From: Brevibacillus_H sp041920465
GTDB lineage: Bacteria > Bacillota > Bacilli > Brevibacillales > Brevibacillaceae
Reading direction: 5' to 3'
DNA length: 64,000 bases
Assembly: GCA_041920465.1 (NCBI GenBank)
Contig: JBHGXW010000060.1
Span: forward strand, 19,192-83,191
Part shown: positions 7,473-16,292 of the stretch, in pieces
Position numbering within the stretch: the stretch's first letter is position 1
How the letters are laid out: every line of letters begins with the position of its first letter
The notes under the pieces: generated by a model
What the model saw: only the letters and a program-made list of their open reading frames with translations
The model's database searches: none
Told to the model about the DNA's origin: nothing
Position numbers and translations under genes: made by a program

Positions 7473-8579
7473 ATGTCGGAGCAGCACAACGTCGATTTAT
7501 CCCGCTATTCGATAAGAACGGACTTGGCAATAGAGGCTCATGAACTTTTGACGGAATCACAACAGGGAGTACCAAACGGTTATCAGATCGATGAGGACAA
7601 CAGCGAACCGGGAATCAAGGTGACGCGTGTCCACGTACAGACGGAAGAAGCAGGCAGACAAATCGGCAAAATGCCGGGGCGTTATATAACCATTGAAGTA
7701 CCGAAGCTGCGCGACAACGACACGAAGCTGGAAGAAGCGGTGATGAGACGATTCTCCAGGGAGTTTAAGCAATTCCTTACGCAGCTTGGTTTAACAGAGG
7801 ATAAAAAAGCGCTGGTCGTCGGGCTTGGCAACTGGAATGTGACACCTGATGCGCTAGGTCCCATGGTGGTGGAGAATCTGCTTGTCACCCGGCATCTTTT
7901 TCAGCTCGCACCGGAGACGGTAGAGGACGGCTACCGCGAAGTGAGCGCCATTTCTCCCGGAGTGCTGGGCATCACGGGAATTGAGACTAGCGAGGTCGTG
8001 TTCGGAGTGGTGGAGAAAAGCAATCCCGACTTTGTCATCTGTGTTGACGCGCTTGCCTCAAGAGCGCTTCATCGGGTGAATACAACGATCCAAATCTCGG
8101 ATACAGGGATTCACCCCGGTTCCGGAGTGGGCAATAAACGCAAGGCAATCGATCAAGCCACACTTGGTATACCCGTTATCGCGATCGGGGTTCCTACCGT
8201 AGTTTTTGCGTCCACCATCGTCAACGATGCCATTACCTATTTACTTGGGCATTTTGGTCAGTCTATGTACGAGAGCAAGCGGGCATTTAACCGTTTGACG
8301 ATGTCGAGCGTGCCGGAGCGCAAAGACCCCTATACGGAAGCCGATCTTCCTGATATGGAAGTACGCAAAACGTACATGGGCTTGATCGGCCAATTGAGCG
8401 AACAGGAAAAGCTGCAACTGATTCACGAGGTATTGCAGCCGCTCGGGCAAAATCTGGTAGTGACTCCCAAAGAGATTGATGACTTCATGGAGGGCATTGC
8501 CAACATCATTGCCAGTGGGCTGAACAACTCCCTGCACCGTGCAGTTGAACAGGAAAATGTAGGGGCTTACACCCACTGA
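7473..8579 (+). CDS. gpr: Germination protease GPR
   Basis: The 368-residue protein is the A25-family protease that degrades small acid-soluble spore proteins when spores germinate. VDLSRYSIRTDLAIEAHEL near the N-terminus holds the likely autoprocessing site: in B. megaterium the zymogen loses 15 residues by cleavage in the equivalent TD-LA, here after about residue 17. VVGLGNWNVTPDALGP, GITGIETSEVVFGV and HPGSGVGNKRK are conserved GPR blocks, and it ends with ENVGAYTH as its homologues do. AAAGGAGGAG precedes ATG 7473. It is made in the forespore in known species; I found no convincing sigma-G promoter in the 130 bp upstream. Confidence 0.97.
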   Translation: MSEQHNVDLSRYSIRTDLAIEAHELLTESQQGVPNGYQIDEDNSEPGIKVTRVHVQTEEAGRQIGKMPGRYITIEVPKLRDNDTKLEEAVMRRFSREFKQFLTQLGLTEDKKALVVGLGNWNVTPDALGPMVVENLLVTRHLFQLAPETVEDGYREVSAISPGVLGITGIETSEVVFGVVEKSNPDFVICVDALASRALHRVNTTIQISDTGIHPGSGVGNKRKAIDQATLGIPVIAIGVPTVVFASTIVNDAITYLLGHFGQSMYESKRAFNRLTMSSVPERKDPYTEADLPDMEVRKTYMGLIGQLSEQEKLQLIHEVLQPLGQNLVVTPKEIDDFMEGIANIIASGLNNSLHRAVEQENVGAYTH

Positions 8580-8704
8580 AATACCCAACCCGGCTTGAGC
8601 AAATCTAAAAATCTAGCAAAAAAATAGGGCTGCTCGTTCTAATCTCTCAGCTTCTGTCATAGATATGTGACATACAAGGAGACAAAGCAAGAGGAGGGAT
8701 AGAG

Positions 8705-9886
8705 TTGGCAGCCCTTTTACAGCGTCACTTCATCGCACTATCGCTTGGTACAGCTCTCTTGTTTATCTGTACCGTTTTTGCGGCTAATCATCAAAACAAA
8801 ATATTTTTGCCTTCGCCCACGATCCAATTGGCCACTTCCAATATATCAAGTCTTGCCTTGCTGCAGATGATGAGCACGGAAATTCCATCGCTAGGCGAGA
8901 CCCTGCAAACATCTGCAGAACCCCAGAGCGCCACCTTGACCAGTTTTTTATTCCGCATCGCCACCGGCATTCAAGCAGGAGACCTGCGCAGCTTGCTGGG
9001 GCGCGAACTGCCTGGTTTGTTAACCTTTCAGGAAGCCCGGGTCATCGTGGCAGGAAAGGGGATGGGCCTGGACGATCTTTATATCGAGTCTCCCGCTCCT
9101 CCGGGCATTCACGATGTGGTGATTGACGAAACACCGGCCGCCGATCAGGCAAAGTCCGCTCCGGAAGAGAACGGGGAGGCCGGGCAATCGCCCGTTTATC
9201 CAACGACCGGCAACAAGAAAGTGGTGTTTGTCTACAATACACATAACCGTGAATCATGGTTAAGCGTGGCCAAGGTGAATGACAAAACCAGCTCCGTTGA
9301 CCATCCGACCCAAAACATCTCCTTGGTAGGCAAGCACTTTGCCGAAGCCTTGCAGGAAAAGGGAATCGGAACCGTTTTTAACAAAATCGACTTCTATCAG
9401 CAACTGCTGGATGAGAAAAAAAGCTATCCTCTTTCTTACGCGGAATCATTAAAGGCGATTCAGGCGGTCAGGCAGGAGAATCGCGATATGTACTACTTCT
9501 TTGACTTGCATCGTGATTCCAAACCGCGTGAAAAAACCACCGTCACGATTAACGGCCAAACATACGCCAGATTGCTGTTCGTCATCGGTACGCGCAACAA
9601 GCATTATGAGCAAAACACCGATTTTGCCAAAAAGCTGCACGACCTGATGGAAAAGAAATATCCCGGGCTTTCACGGGGTGTGGTGGCCAAGACGGAAAAC
9701 GAAGGAAACGGCGAGTATAATCAGTCGGTCTCTCCGGGCAGTCTGTTAGTAGAAGTGGGGGGAACCTCCAATACCCTGCCAGAGTGCAATCGCTCTGCTG
9801 AAGCGTTGGCTGACGTTTTTGCCGAGTATTACTGGCAAGCCGAACGGGCTGCCAAAGAAATGCCAACTTCATCCAGCAAGAGGTGA
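8705..9886 (+). CDS. spoIIP: Stage II sporulation protein P
   Basis: SpoIIP is the peptidoglycan amidase/endopeptidase of the SpoIIDMP engulfment machine, active in the space between mother cell and forespore. The 393-residue protein has one N-terminal membrane anchor (about residues 10-30, FIALSLGTALLFICTVFAAN). The catalytic half includes VFVYNTHNRESW, YYFFDLHRDS and LLVEVGGTSNTLPECNRS, with the zinc-ligand His and Glu residues of the family. TTG 8705 has GAGGAGGG 6 bases upstream. It is followed with a 4-base overlap by yqxA, as in B. subtilis. Confidence 0.96.
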   Translation: MAALLQRHFIALSLGTALLFICTVFAANHQNKIFLPSPTIQLATSNISSLALLQMMSTEIPSLGETLQTSAEPQSATLTSFLFRIATGIQAGDLRSLLGRELPGLLTFQEARVIVAGKGMGLDDLYIESPAPPGIHDVVIDETPAADQAKSAPEENGEAGQSPVYPTTGNKKVVFVYNTHNRESWLSVAKVNDKTSSVDHPTQNISLVGKHFAEALQEKGIGTVFNKIDFYQQLLDEKKSYPLSYAESLKAIQAVRQENRDMYYFFDLHRDSKPREKTTVTINGQTYARLLFVIGTRNKHYEQNTDFAKKLHDLMEKKYPGLSRGVVAKTENEGNGEYNQSVSPGSLLVEVGGTSNTLPECNRSAEALADVFAEYYWQAERAAKEMPTSSSKR

Positions 9887-10203
9887 AAAACGTTTTGAAC
9901 CTTACTCTTAAGTTTGCGGGTATGCTGATCATTCTGCTGGTGGGAGTCGTTTTGGGACTGCAGACAGCCGAGCGGGGCATATACAAGATAGACGGGCTGC
10001 CGGATCAAAAACCGCAATCGTTCTACATTACCAAGGTAGACAAAAATGAAGTGGAGATTGCCTTGATGGGGAAGCAGGTCAAAACGACCGCTCCTCATCA
10101 AATGGTGAATTACGTGAGCAATACAGGAATTTCGATTGGCACATGGGTGCGCTCCGCCTTCAATAATCTGATTGATTGGGCTTCCCGCTGGTTTCAACCA
10201 TAA
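9883..10203 (+). CDS. yqxA: YqxA family membrane protein (DUF3679)
   Basis: This small protein (106 residues from GTG 9883) has one N-terminal membrane segment (FAGMLIILLVGVVLGLQTAE) followed by AERGIYKIDG, the pattern of YqxA proteins that follow spoIIP in Bacillales. Its function is unknown. GTG 9883 overlaps the spoIIP stop (GTGA). A TTG at 9895 is an equally good start because AGAGGTGA lies 8 bases before it. The stop codon is the first base triplet of a long hairpin. Confidence 0.8.
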   Translation: MKNVLNLTLKFAGMLIILLVGVVLGLQTAERGIYKIDGLPDQKPQSFYITKVDKNEVEIALMGKQVKTTAPHQMVNYVSNTGISIGTWVRSAFNNLIDWASRWFQP

Positions 10204-10291
10204 CCCTTCTTCGATCCATAAATTTTCATTTGCCGAATTGAAAAATATTCTGATCGGCAAGAAAAAACTATGGAAATGAAGGGTTATTTTT
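10201..10291 (+). terminator. Long nested hairpin ending the gpr-spoIIP-yqxA unit
   Basis: TAACCCTTC (10201-10209) pairs with GAAGGGTTA (10278-10286), followed by TTTTTC. Inside are further matching segments: CCATA/TATGG (10216 and 10269), TTTTC/GAAAA, and TTGCCGA/TCGGCAA (10230 and 10254). The whole forms an 86-base imperfect rod, longer than an ordinary terminator. Confidence 0.55.
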
Positions 10292-10322
10292 CATCTAGTA
10301 GTAATATTTCGAATTTATTATG

Positions 10323-10351
10323 TTGCGAAAAAATTAGGTTAATGGCATAAT
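10323..10351 (+). promoter_or_regulatory. SigA-type promoter of the peptide transporter operon
   Basis: TTGCGA (10323-10328) and CATAAT (10346-10351) are 17 bases apart, with a TG extension before the -10. It lies about 55 bases before the first transporter gene. Confidence 0.65.
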
Positions 10352-10405
10352 GATCACAGTTAGTCCTACATAAAACGAGCAGTTTGAAAAAGAGAGGTGC
10401 GCTAC

Positions 10406-11374
10406 TTGACTCAGTCTATTCTTGAAATAGAAAAACTCCAGACGCACTTTTTTACCGACCGGGGAGAAATTCCCGCTGTTGATAGAATTGATTTATCTAT
10501 CAACAAAGGTGAAATTTTGGGAATTGTCGGTGAATCCGGTTGCGGAAAAAGTGTTACCTCGCTTTCCATTATGCGGCTGATTCCCAATCCTCCCGGCAAA
10601 ATTGTCGGCGGAAGCATACGCTTCAAAGGAGAGGATCTTGTAAATGCCAGTGAATCGCGGATGCGTGAAATCCGCGGGAATGAAATTGCGATGATCTTCC
10701 AGGAGCCGATGACGTCGCTAAATCCTGTTTTTACCATTGGCGACCAAATTGGCGAGGCGATCCGAATACATACCAAAGCGAGCAAAAAGGAAGCCCGCAA
10801 GCGATCTGTCGAAATGTTGAAAAAAGTAGGGATTCCGCGGGCGGAACAAATAGTCGACGAATACCCCCATCAACTGTCAGGAGGGATGCGTCAGCGCGTG
10901 ATGATTGCCATGGCGATGGCGTGTGATCCTGAATTGCTGATTGCCGATGAACCGACGACAGCATTGGATGTGACGATTCAGGCGCAGATTCTTGACTTGA
11001 TGCGCAAACTGAATGAAGAATCAGGCACCGCTATTCTGTTGATTACACACGATCTGGGTGTGGTTGCCGAAATGTGCCACCGCGTCATCGTGATGTACGC
11101 CGGGAATGTGGTGGAACAGGGGGATATGCGGACGATACTCAAAGATCCCAAGCACCCGTATACAGTCGGCCTGATCAATTCTATTCCCAAATTGGAAGAA
11201 AAAAGAGAACGGCTCTATTCCATACCAGGTAACGTGCCGATCCCCGGTTCGCTTACGGTCGGCTGCCGTTTTGCCCCCCGCTGCGAGCATGCGACGGACA
11301 AGTGTCGAACCCAGATGCCGGAACTGATCCAGATTAGTGAAGGACATTGGTCTCGCTGTTGGCTGCAGGAATAA
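10406..11374 (+). CDS. appD: Peptide ABC transporter ATPase, AppD/OppD type
   Basis: A 322-residue ATPase of the peptide/nickel importer family. Walker A is GESGCGKS, the signature is LSGGMRQR, Walker B is LLIADEPT, and the His switch is in LLITHDLG. The C-terminal extension has CRFAPRCEHATDKCR, the Cys-rich oligopeptide ATPase tail (possible Fe-S cluster in some homologues). TTG 10406 is preferred over GTG 10397 because AGAGAGGTG is then 6 bases upstream. The order D-F-A-B-C copies the B. subtilis app operon, which imports oligopeptides; the symbols here rest on that order and on family membership, not on tested specificity. Confidence 0.9.
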   Translation: MTQSILEIEKLQTHFFTDRGEIPAVDRIDLSINKGEILGIVGESGCGKSVTSLSIMRLIPNPPGKIVGGSIRFKGEDLVNASESRMREIRGNEIAMIFQEPMTSLNPVFTIGDQIGEAIRIHTKASKKEARKRSVEMLKKVGIPRAEQIVDEYPHQLSGGMRQRVMIAMAMACDPELLIADEPTTALDVTIQAQILDLMRKLNEESGTAILLITHDLGVVAEMCHRVIVMYAGNVVEQGDMRTILKDPKHPYTVGLINSIPKLEEKRERLYSIPGNVPIPGSLTVGCRFAPRCEHATDKCRTQMPELIQISEGHWSRCWLQE

Positions 11375-11397
11375 GCGGATAGGAAAGGAGCATGAAC

Positions 11398-12369
11398 GTG
11401 GCAACGGAATTACTCAGAGTCAAAAACCTTAAAAAATACTTTCCGATAACCGGCGGAATTTTTGGCCGGGAAGTAGGAAAAGTGAAAGCGGTCGATGATG
11501 TCTCCTTCTCGGTAAATGAAGGAGAGACATTGGGATTGGTAGGAGAGAGCGGCTGCGGCAAATCGACGACAGGCCGGTCTATTCTCCGCTTGATCGAACC
11601 GTCAGATGGTGAAGTCTATTTTCAAGGCAAAAATCTGATGAAGCTTGGCAAGTCGGAGCTCAGGCAGATTCGCAAAGATATGCAGATTGTGTTTCAGGAT
11701 CCGTTTGCTTCCCTTAATCCTCGCCACAATGTTGAGAAGATTCTGGAAGAGCCTCTCGTTGTTCACGGTTTCGGGAGCGCCAAGGAACGGGTCAAACGGG
11801 TTCATGAGCTTCTGGAGGTTGTCGGGCTGTCTAGTTATCATGCCAAAAGGTATCCGCACCAATTCAGCGGCGGACAACGGCAGCGGATCGGGATTGCCCG
11901 TGCCCTGATGACCAACCCGAAGCTGATTGTCGCGGACGAACCGGTCTCCGCATTGGACGTCTCGATCCAATCTCAGGTGCTGAACCTGATGCAGGATTTG
12001 CAAAAAGAATTTGGACTTACCTACCTGTTCATCGCTCATGATCTCAGTGTCGTGAAGCATATTAGTGATCGTGTAGGGGTCATGTATCTGGGACGCATCG
12101 TAGAGATTGCGGACAAAGATGCTTTATACGATGATCCGAAACATCCGTATACACAAGCCTTGTTGTCAGCCGCACCAAACCCGGATCCCGATTTGAAGCG
12201 GGAGCGGATTATATTGCAGGGAGATGTGCCAAGCCCGGCTAATCCGCCGACTGGCTGTACGTTCCACACCCGCTGTGCCCATGTAATGGACGTATGCAGA
12301 AGTGTGCGTCCGGAACTGACCGGTTTCGGAGAAAATCACTTCGTCGCATGCCATTTATACAAACAATAA
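11398..12369 (+). CDS. appF: Peptide ABC transporter ATPase, AppF/OppF type
   Basis: The second ATPase of the importer, 323 residues. Walker A is GESGCGKST, the signature FSGGQRQRIGIARAL, Walker B LIVADEPVSALDVS, and the switch FIAHDLSVV. The tail has CTFHTRCAHVMDVCR, again the oligopeptide-type Cys motif. Start: GTG 11398 has AAAGGAG 7 bases upstream, while ATG 11392 leaves only one base, so GTG is chosen. It pairs with the upstream ATPase to power the two permeases encoded downstream. Confidence 0.9.
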   Translation: MATELLRVKNLKKYFPITGGIFGREVGKVKAVDDVSFSVNEGETLGLVGESGCGKSTTGRSILRLIEPSDGEVYFQGKNLMKLGKSELRQIRKDMQIVFQDPFASLNPRHNVEKILEEPLVVHGFGSAKERVKRVHELLEVVGLSSYHAKRYPHQFSGGQRQRIGIARALMTNPKLIVADEPVSALDVSIQSQVLNLMQDLQKEFGLTYLFIAHDLSVVKHISDRVGVMYLGRIVEIADKDALYDDPKHPYTQALLSAAPNPDPDLKRERIILQGDVPSPANPPTGCTFHTRCAHVMDVCRSVRPELTGFGENHFVACHLYKQ

Positions 12370-12467
12370 GGCGCGTCCATGCACCTGAAACAAGGGGGGA
12401 TGCTTGGATATACATAAAGGGTTTGATTGAAACCAAAACATGCATTCAATAAGGGGGAGATTCGTGA

Positions 12468-14129
12468 ATGAAGAAGAAGCAAATGCTCGGAACAGCGGTA
12501 ACTAGCGCTCTCGCTGTTTCCATGGTGTTATCCGGTTGCGGCAGCTCTCAACCTGCTTCAAAACCAGCCGACAATAATGCGGCCCAAACACAAACCCAAA
12601 CGACTGATGCGAATAAGGGCGGCGAAAAAACCTTGATCTTTGCCCGCGGCGGCGACTCCGTATCCTTGGATGCGATTGCGGCTACCGATGGTGAATCCTT
12701 CAAGGTTACCGACAACATTTTGGAGACCCTCGTCAAATACAAGCCAGACAACACAGAAGTTATGCCTGGCCTTGCAGAGAAATGGGATATTTCTCCGGAC
12801 GGCAAAACATACACCTTCCACCTTCGTCAAGGCGTCAAGTTCACGGATGGCACTGACTTTGACGCAGATGCCGTTGTGTTCAACTTCGATCGCTGGATGG
12901 ATCCAAGCAATCCGCTGCACCAAAAGGATAAATTTGAGTACTTCAACGATATGTTTGGCGGATTCAAAGGCAGCAAAGACCTTGTTATTGAATCTGTAAA
13001 AGCGCTTGACAAGTACACCGTTCAATTCAAATTAACCCGTCCGCAAGCTCCGTTTATCAACAACCTTGGCATGTCTTGCTTCGGTATCGCTTCTCCGAAA
13101 GCATTGAAAGAAGAAAAAGACAAGTTTGGTGAGCATCCGGTGGGAACCGGTCCGTTCATCTTCAAAGAGTGGAAGCGCGAAGACACGATCACACTTGAGA
13201 AGAACCCGAACTACTGGCAGCAAGGTTTGCCGAAACTGGACAAAGTCATCTTCAAGGTGATTCCAGACAACACAGCCCGTTTGACGGCGCTTAAGTCCGG
13301 CGAAGTTGACCTGATTGAAGGCTTCAACCCGGATGATGTTCAATCTGTTAAGGATAGCCAAGATCTGCAACTGATTCTGCGCCCTTCCATGAACGTTGGT
13401 TACCTCGGCTTCAATATGGAGAAAAAGCCATTTGACAATCCAAAAGTTCGCGAGGCTCTGGGACATGCGATCAATAAGCCTGCCTTGATCGAAGCATTCT
13501 ACGGCGGATTGGCTGAACCGGCGAAAAACCCTCTCGCTCCAAAAATCTGGGGTTACAACGACAGCATCATCGATCGTGATTACAACCTCGACAAAGCGAA
13601 AAAATTGCTCGCAGAAGCAGGCTTCCCGAACGGCTTCGAAACAGAATTCATGGCAATGCCTGTAAGCCGTCCGTACATGCCAAACGCGCAAAAAATCGCT
13701 GAGGCGATTCAACAAGACTTCAACAAAATCGGTGTGAAAACCAAGATCATCACTTACGAATGGGCTACTTATCTTGACAAGCTGAAAAAAGGCGAATCGC
13801 AAATGTTCCTGATCGGTTGGACCGGTGACAACGGCGACCCTGACAACTTCCTCGCCACTCTGCTTGACAAAAACAACATCGGCAGCAACAACTATACCCG
13901 CTACCCAAGCGAAGAGGCTCATAAACTCTTGATGGCAGCTCAGGCTGAAAATGATCAGGCGAAACGTGCCGAAATGTACAAAAAAGTACAAGAGATCATC
14001 TTCAAGGATGCGCCGCTGATTCCACTGGTACACTCCACGCCTGCGCTTGCAGCAAGCAAGAAAGTAGTCGGTTATATTCCACATCCAACCGGTTCTGAAA
14101 GCTTGGAAAACGTAGATATTCAACAATAG
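12468..14129 (+). CDS. appA: Peptide-binding lipoprotein of the ABC transporter
   Basis: A 553-residue family 5 solute-binding protein. The signal peptide ends in a lipobox, VLSGC with Cys24, so the mature protein is anchored to the outer face of the membrane. GLAEKWDISPDGKTYTFHLR and VKFTDGTDFDADAVVFNFDR are typical of the dipeptide/oligopeptide-binding group. Codon usage looks biased towards a highly expressed gene (many AAC, GAC, CGT). AAGGGGGAGA precedes ATG 12468. A hairpin follows, separating it from the permease genes. The ligand could be peptides or another family ligand such as nickel or glutathione; peptides are likeliest given the neighbouring Xaa-Pro peptidase. Confidence 0.9.
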   Translation: MKKKQMLGTAVTSALAVSMVLSGCGSSQPASKPADNNAAQTQTQTTDANKGGEKTLIFARGGDSVSLDAIAATDGESFKVTDNILETLVKYKPDNTEVMPGLAEKWDISPDGKTYTFHLRQGVKFTDGTDFDADAVVFNFDRWMDPSNPLHQKDKFEYFNDMFGGFKGSKDLVIESVKALDKYTVQFKLTRPQAPFINNLGMSCFGIASPKALKEEKDKFGEHPVGTGPFIFKEWKREDTITLEKNPNYWQQGLPKLDKVIFKVIPDNTARLTALKSGEVDLIEGFNPDDVQSVKDSQDLQLILRPSMNVGYLGFNMEKKPFDNPKVREALGHAINKPALIEAFYGGLAEPAKNPLAPKIWGYNDSIIDRDYNLDKAKKLLAEAGFPNGFETEFMAMPVSRPYMPNAQKIAEAIQQDFNKIGVKTKIITYEWATYLDKLKKGESQMFLIGWTGDNGDPDNFLATLLDKNNIGSNNYTRYPSEEAHKLLMAAQAENDQAKRAEMYKKVQEIIFKDAPLIPLVHSTPALAASKKVVGYIPHPTGSESLENVDIQQ

Positions 14130-14163
14130 TTTGACAGTAGTTGGACGATTGAAGAAGGGTGTG

Positions 14164-14203
14164 GGGTAAGGGGGGTTCCTCTTCTTACCCTCTCCTTCCT
14201 TTT
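14164..14203 (+). terminator. Hairpin between binding-protein and permease genes
   Basis: GGGTAAG (14164-14170) pairs with CTTACCC (14184-14190), followed by a pyrimidine tract ending in TTTTT at 14199-14203. It probably acts as a partial terminator or 3'-end stabiliser, letting the binding protein be made in excess over the permeases. Confidence 0.4.
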
Positions 14204-14252
14204 TAAGTGTTGTCGAGAGTTCTTATTTGAAGAAGAAAGTGAGGCGTTCGTC

Positions 14253-15257
14253 TTGCTAGCTTACACCGTGCGTCGGTTACTAATGCTCATCCCGGTATTA
14301 ATAGGAATGTCCATCGTCGTTTTCTCGATTATTCACGCCATCCCAGGAGATCCGGCGCAAATGATATTGGGGGAAAAAGCGAGCCAAGAATCAATTCTGG
14401 CATTACGTGCACAACTTGGATTGGATAATCCGTGGTATGTACAGTACTTTGATTTCGTGAAACAAATCTTATCCGGCGATTTAGGAAAATCGTTGTTAAC
14501 CAAGGCTTCGATCTCCGAAGAGATTACCCGCTATCTGGCAGCTACAGCCGAGCTTACCATTGTCAGTATGCTGATTGCTGTTTTTGTTGGTGTTAACGCA
14601 GGAATTATCTCAGCTTGGAAGCAGAATTCCTGGTTTGACTTCATCGCCATGCTGGTTGCCCTTATTGGCGTGTCCATGCCGGTGTTCTGGCTAGGTTTGA
14701 TGGAGCAGTGGTACTTTGCCCAAGAATTGAAATGGCTTCCCACTGTTGGCCGTGACAATCCGCGTGATCCGGTTGATGCCATCACGCACTTCTATATACT
14801 TGATACGATGTTGGCGGGGCGTTGGGATCAGTTTAAAGAAGTGATTATGCACCTGATCCTGCCGGGTATCGCATTAGGAACAATTCCTATGGCGATTATT
14901 GCCCGTATTACCCGTTCCAGCATGCTCGAAGTTATGCGTTCCGACTTCATCCGCACAGCACGTGCAAAAGGGCTTGGACAATTTTTTGTGGTGTACAAGC
15001 ATGCTTTGAAAAATGCTTTTATTCCTGTTTTGACCGTAATCGGATTGCAAACTGGACTATTATTGGGCGGAGCCATCTTGACCGAGACGATATTCGGTTG
15101 GCCGGGGGTAGGCCGGTATATTTACACGGCAATCGGAAACCGCGATTATCCGGTTATTCAATCAGGTATCCTGGTTATCGCCACGATCTTCGTCTTTATC
15201 AACCTGATCGTAGACTTGTTGTACGCGTACGTTGATCCGCGCATCAAATACCGCTAG
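14253..15257 (+). CDS. appB: Peptide ABC transporter permease, AppB/OppB type
   Basis: A 334-residue inner-membrane permease with about six membrane segments. The N-terminus MLAYTVRRLLMLIPVLIGMS and FSIIHAIPGDPAQMILG are typical of DppB/OppB. The EAA loop that contacts the ATPase is around EVMRSDFIRTARAKGLGQ. TTG 14253 has AGTGAGG 8 bases upstream. It is translated with the following permease gene, whose ribosome site lies at its own 3' end. Confidence 0.9.
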   Translation: MLAYTVRRLLMLIPVLIGMSIVVFSIIHAIPGDPAQMILGEKASQESILALRAQLGLDNPWYVQYFDFVKQILSGDLGKSLLTKASISEEITRYLAATAELTIVSMLIAVFVGVNAGIISAWKQNSWFDFIAMLVALIGVSMPVFWLGLMEQWYFAQELKWLPTVGRDNPRDPVDAITHFYILDTMLAGRWDQFKEVIMHLILPGIALGTIPMAIIARITRSSMLEVMRSDFIRTARAKGLGQFFVVYKHALKNAFIPVLTVIGLQTGLLLGGAILTETIFGWPGVGRYIYTAIGNRDYPVIQSGILVIATIFVFINLIVDLLYAYVDPRIKYR

Positions 15258-15273
15258 GAGGGAGAAAAGCGAC

Positions 15274-16173
15274 ATGGCAGAAGTTACACCTAATATTCAA
15301 CCGGCAACCATTCAACAGAAGGCGGAACCGATCTCCTCTCCATGGCGGGATGCGATGCGGATGTTATTTCGCAACAAGTTTGCCATTATCGGCATGGTGA
15401 TCATCCTGTTTTTCATTGTAATCGCGATTTTGGCGCCCTATATTACCCATTATGCGTACGATCAAGGCGACCTGATGCTGAAGAACAAACCTCCTTCCGC
15501 TGAACACCCGTTTGGCACCGATTATAACGGGCGCGATTTGCTGACACGGATCGTTTACGGCGCGCGGATCTCTTTGTGGGTGGGAACCTTCTCCGTATTG
15601 GGCTCGGTCGTTGCCGGAACTATCCTTGGCTTGTTGGCCGGCTACTATGGCCGCTGGGTCGACATGCTAATCTCGCGCATCTTTGACGTCATGCTTGCTT
15701 TCCCCAGCATTTTGTTGGCTATCGCAATCGTATCCATTCTGGGTCCTTCTTTATCAAACGCATTGCTGGCCATCGCCATTATCAACATTCCGACGTTCGG
15801 GCGTCTGGTTCGTTCCAAAGTGCTGAGCCTGAAAGAGGAAGAGTTTATTACCGCAGCCAGAGCGATGGGAATGAAGGATTCCCGCATTTTGTTAAAGCAC
15901 ATTCTTCCCAACAGCCTTGCTCCGGTAATCGTAACCGGTACGATGAGCATTGCTACCGCCATTATTGAGGCGGCGGCACTTGGCTTCCTCGGTTTGGGCG
16001 CGCAAGCTCCCGAGCCGGAATGGGGCAAAATGCTGGCTGATTCACGCGAGTACATCCAGAAGGCTCCGTGGACCGTAATCTTCCCGGGTCTCTCCATCAT
16101 GTTGACCGTATTAGGCTTTAATCTGATCGGTGACGGGCTTAGAGACGCGCTCGACCCACGGATGAAACACTGA
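15274..16173 (+). CDS. appC: Peptide ABC transporter permease, AppC/OppC type
   Basis: A 299-residue partner permease. After a short cytoplasmic N-terminus come WRDAMRMLFRNKFAIIGMVI, the OppC-type first membrane segment, and HPFGTDYNGRDLLTRIVYGA, a strongly conserved external motif. The EAA loop is EEFITAARAMGMKDSRILLK. ATG 15274 follows AGGAGGGAG by 9 bases; the frame is open further upstream but overlaps appB. This is the last gene of the operon and is followed by a group of hairpins. Confidence 0.9.
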   Translation: MAEVTPNIQPATIQQKAEPISSPWRDAMRMLFRNKFAIIGMVIILFFIVIAILAPYITHYAYDQGDLMLKNKPPSAEHPFGTDYNGRDLLTRIVYGARISLWVGTFSVLGSVVAGTILGLLAGYYGRWVDMLISRIFDVMLAFPSILLAIAIVSILGPSLSNALLAIAIINIPTFGRLVRSKVLSLKEEEFITAARAMGMKDSRILLKHILPNSLAPVIVTGTMSIATAIIEAAALGFLGLGAQAPEPEWGKMLADSREYIQKAPWTVIFPGLSIMLTVLGFNLIGDGLRDALDPRMKH

Positions 16174-16190
16174 TTGATCGTGTAAGGGCG

Positions 16191-16252
16191 GGGAACCGCT
16201 CGGCACTTTTTTCGGTTCCCAACCGGCAAAGCGTAAGCTCAAGCCGGTTGGG
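16191..16252 (+). other. Two mutually exclusive hairpins after the transporter operon
   Basis: GGGAACCG (16191-16198) can pair with CGGTTCCC (16213-16220). CCCAACCGGC (16218-16227) can pair with GCCGGTTGGG (16243-16252). The two share bases 16218-16220. Neither has a strong T-run directly after it. Confidence 0.45.
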
Positions 16253-16260
16253 CATTTGTG

Positions 16261-16292
16261 GCCTTTTTCCTTAAACGGATAAAAGGCTTTTT
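16261..16292 (+). terminator. Terminator of the peptide transporter operon
   Basis: GCCTTTT (16261-16267) pairs with AAAAGGC (16281-16287), followed by TTTTT. It overlaps the remnant of a hydrolase gene on the other strand. Confidence 0.7.

Noticed and set aside
8641..8704. Sigma-E promoter for spoIIP
   Set aside because: CATACA at 8671 fits a sigma-E -10, but no ATA-type -35 lies 14 bases upstream.
10303..10319. CodY box before the peptide operon
   Set aside because: AATATTTCGAATTTATT is palindromic but lacks the central spacing of the CodY motif and lies upstream of the -35.
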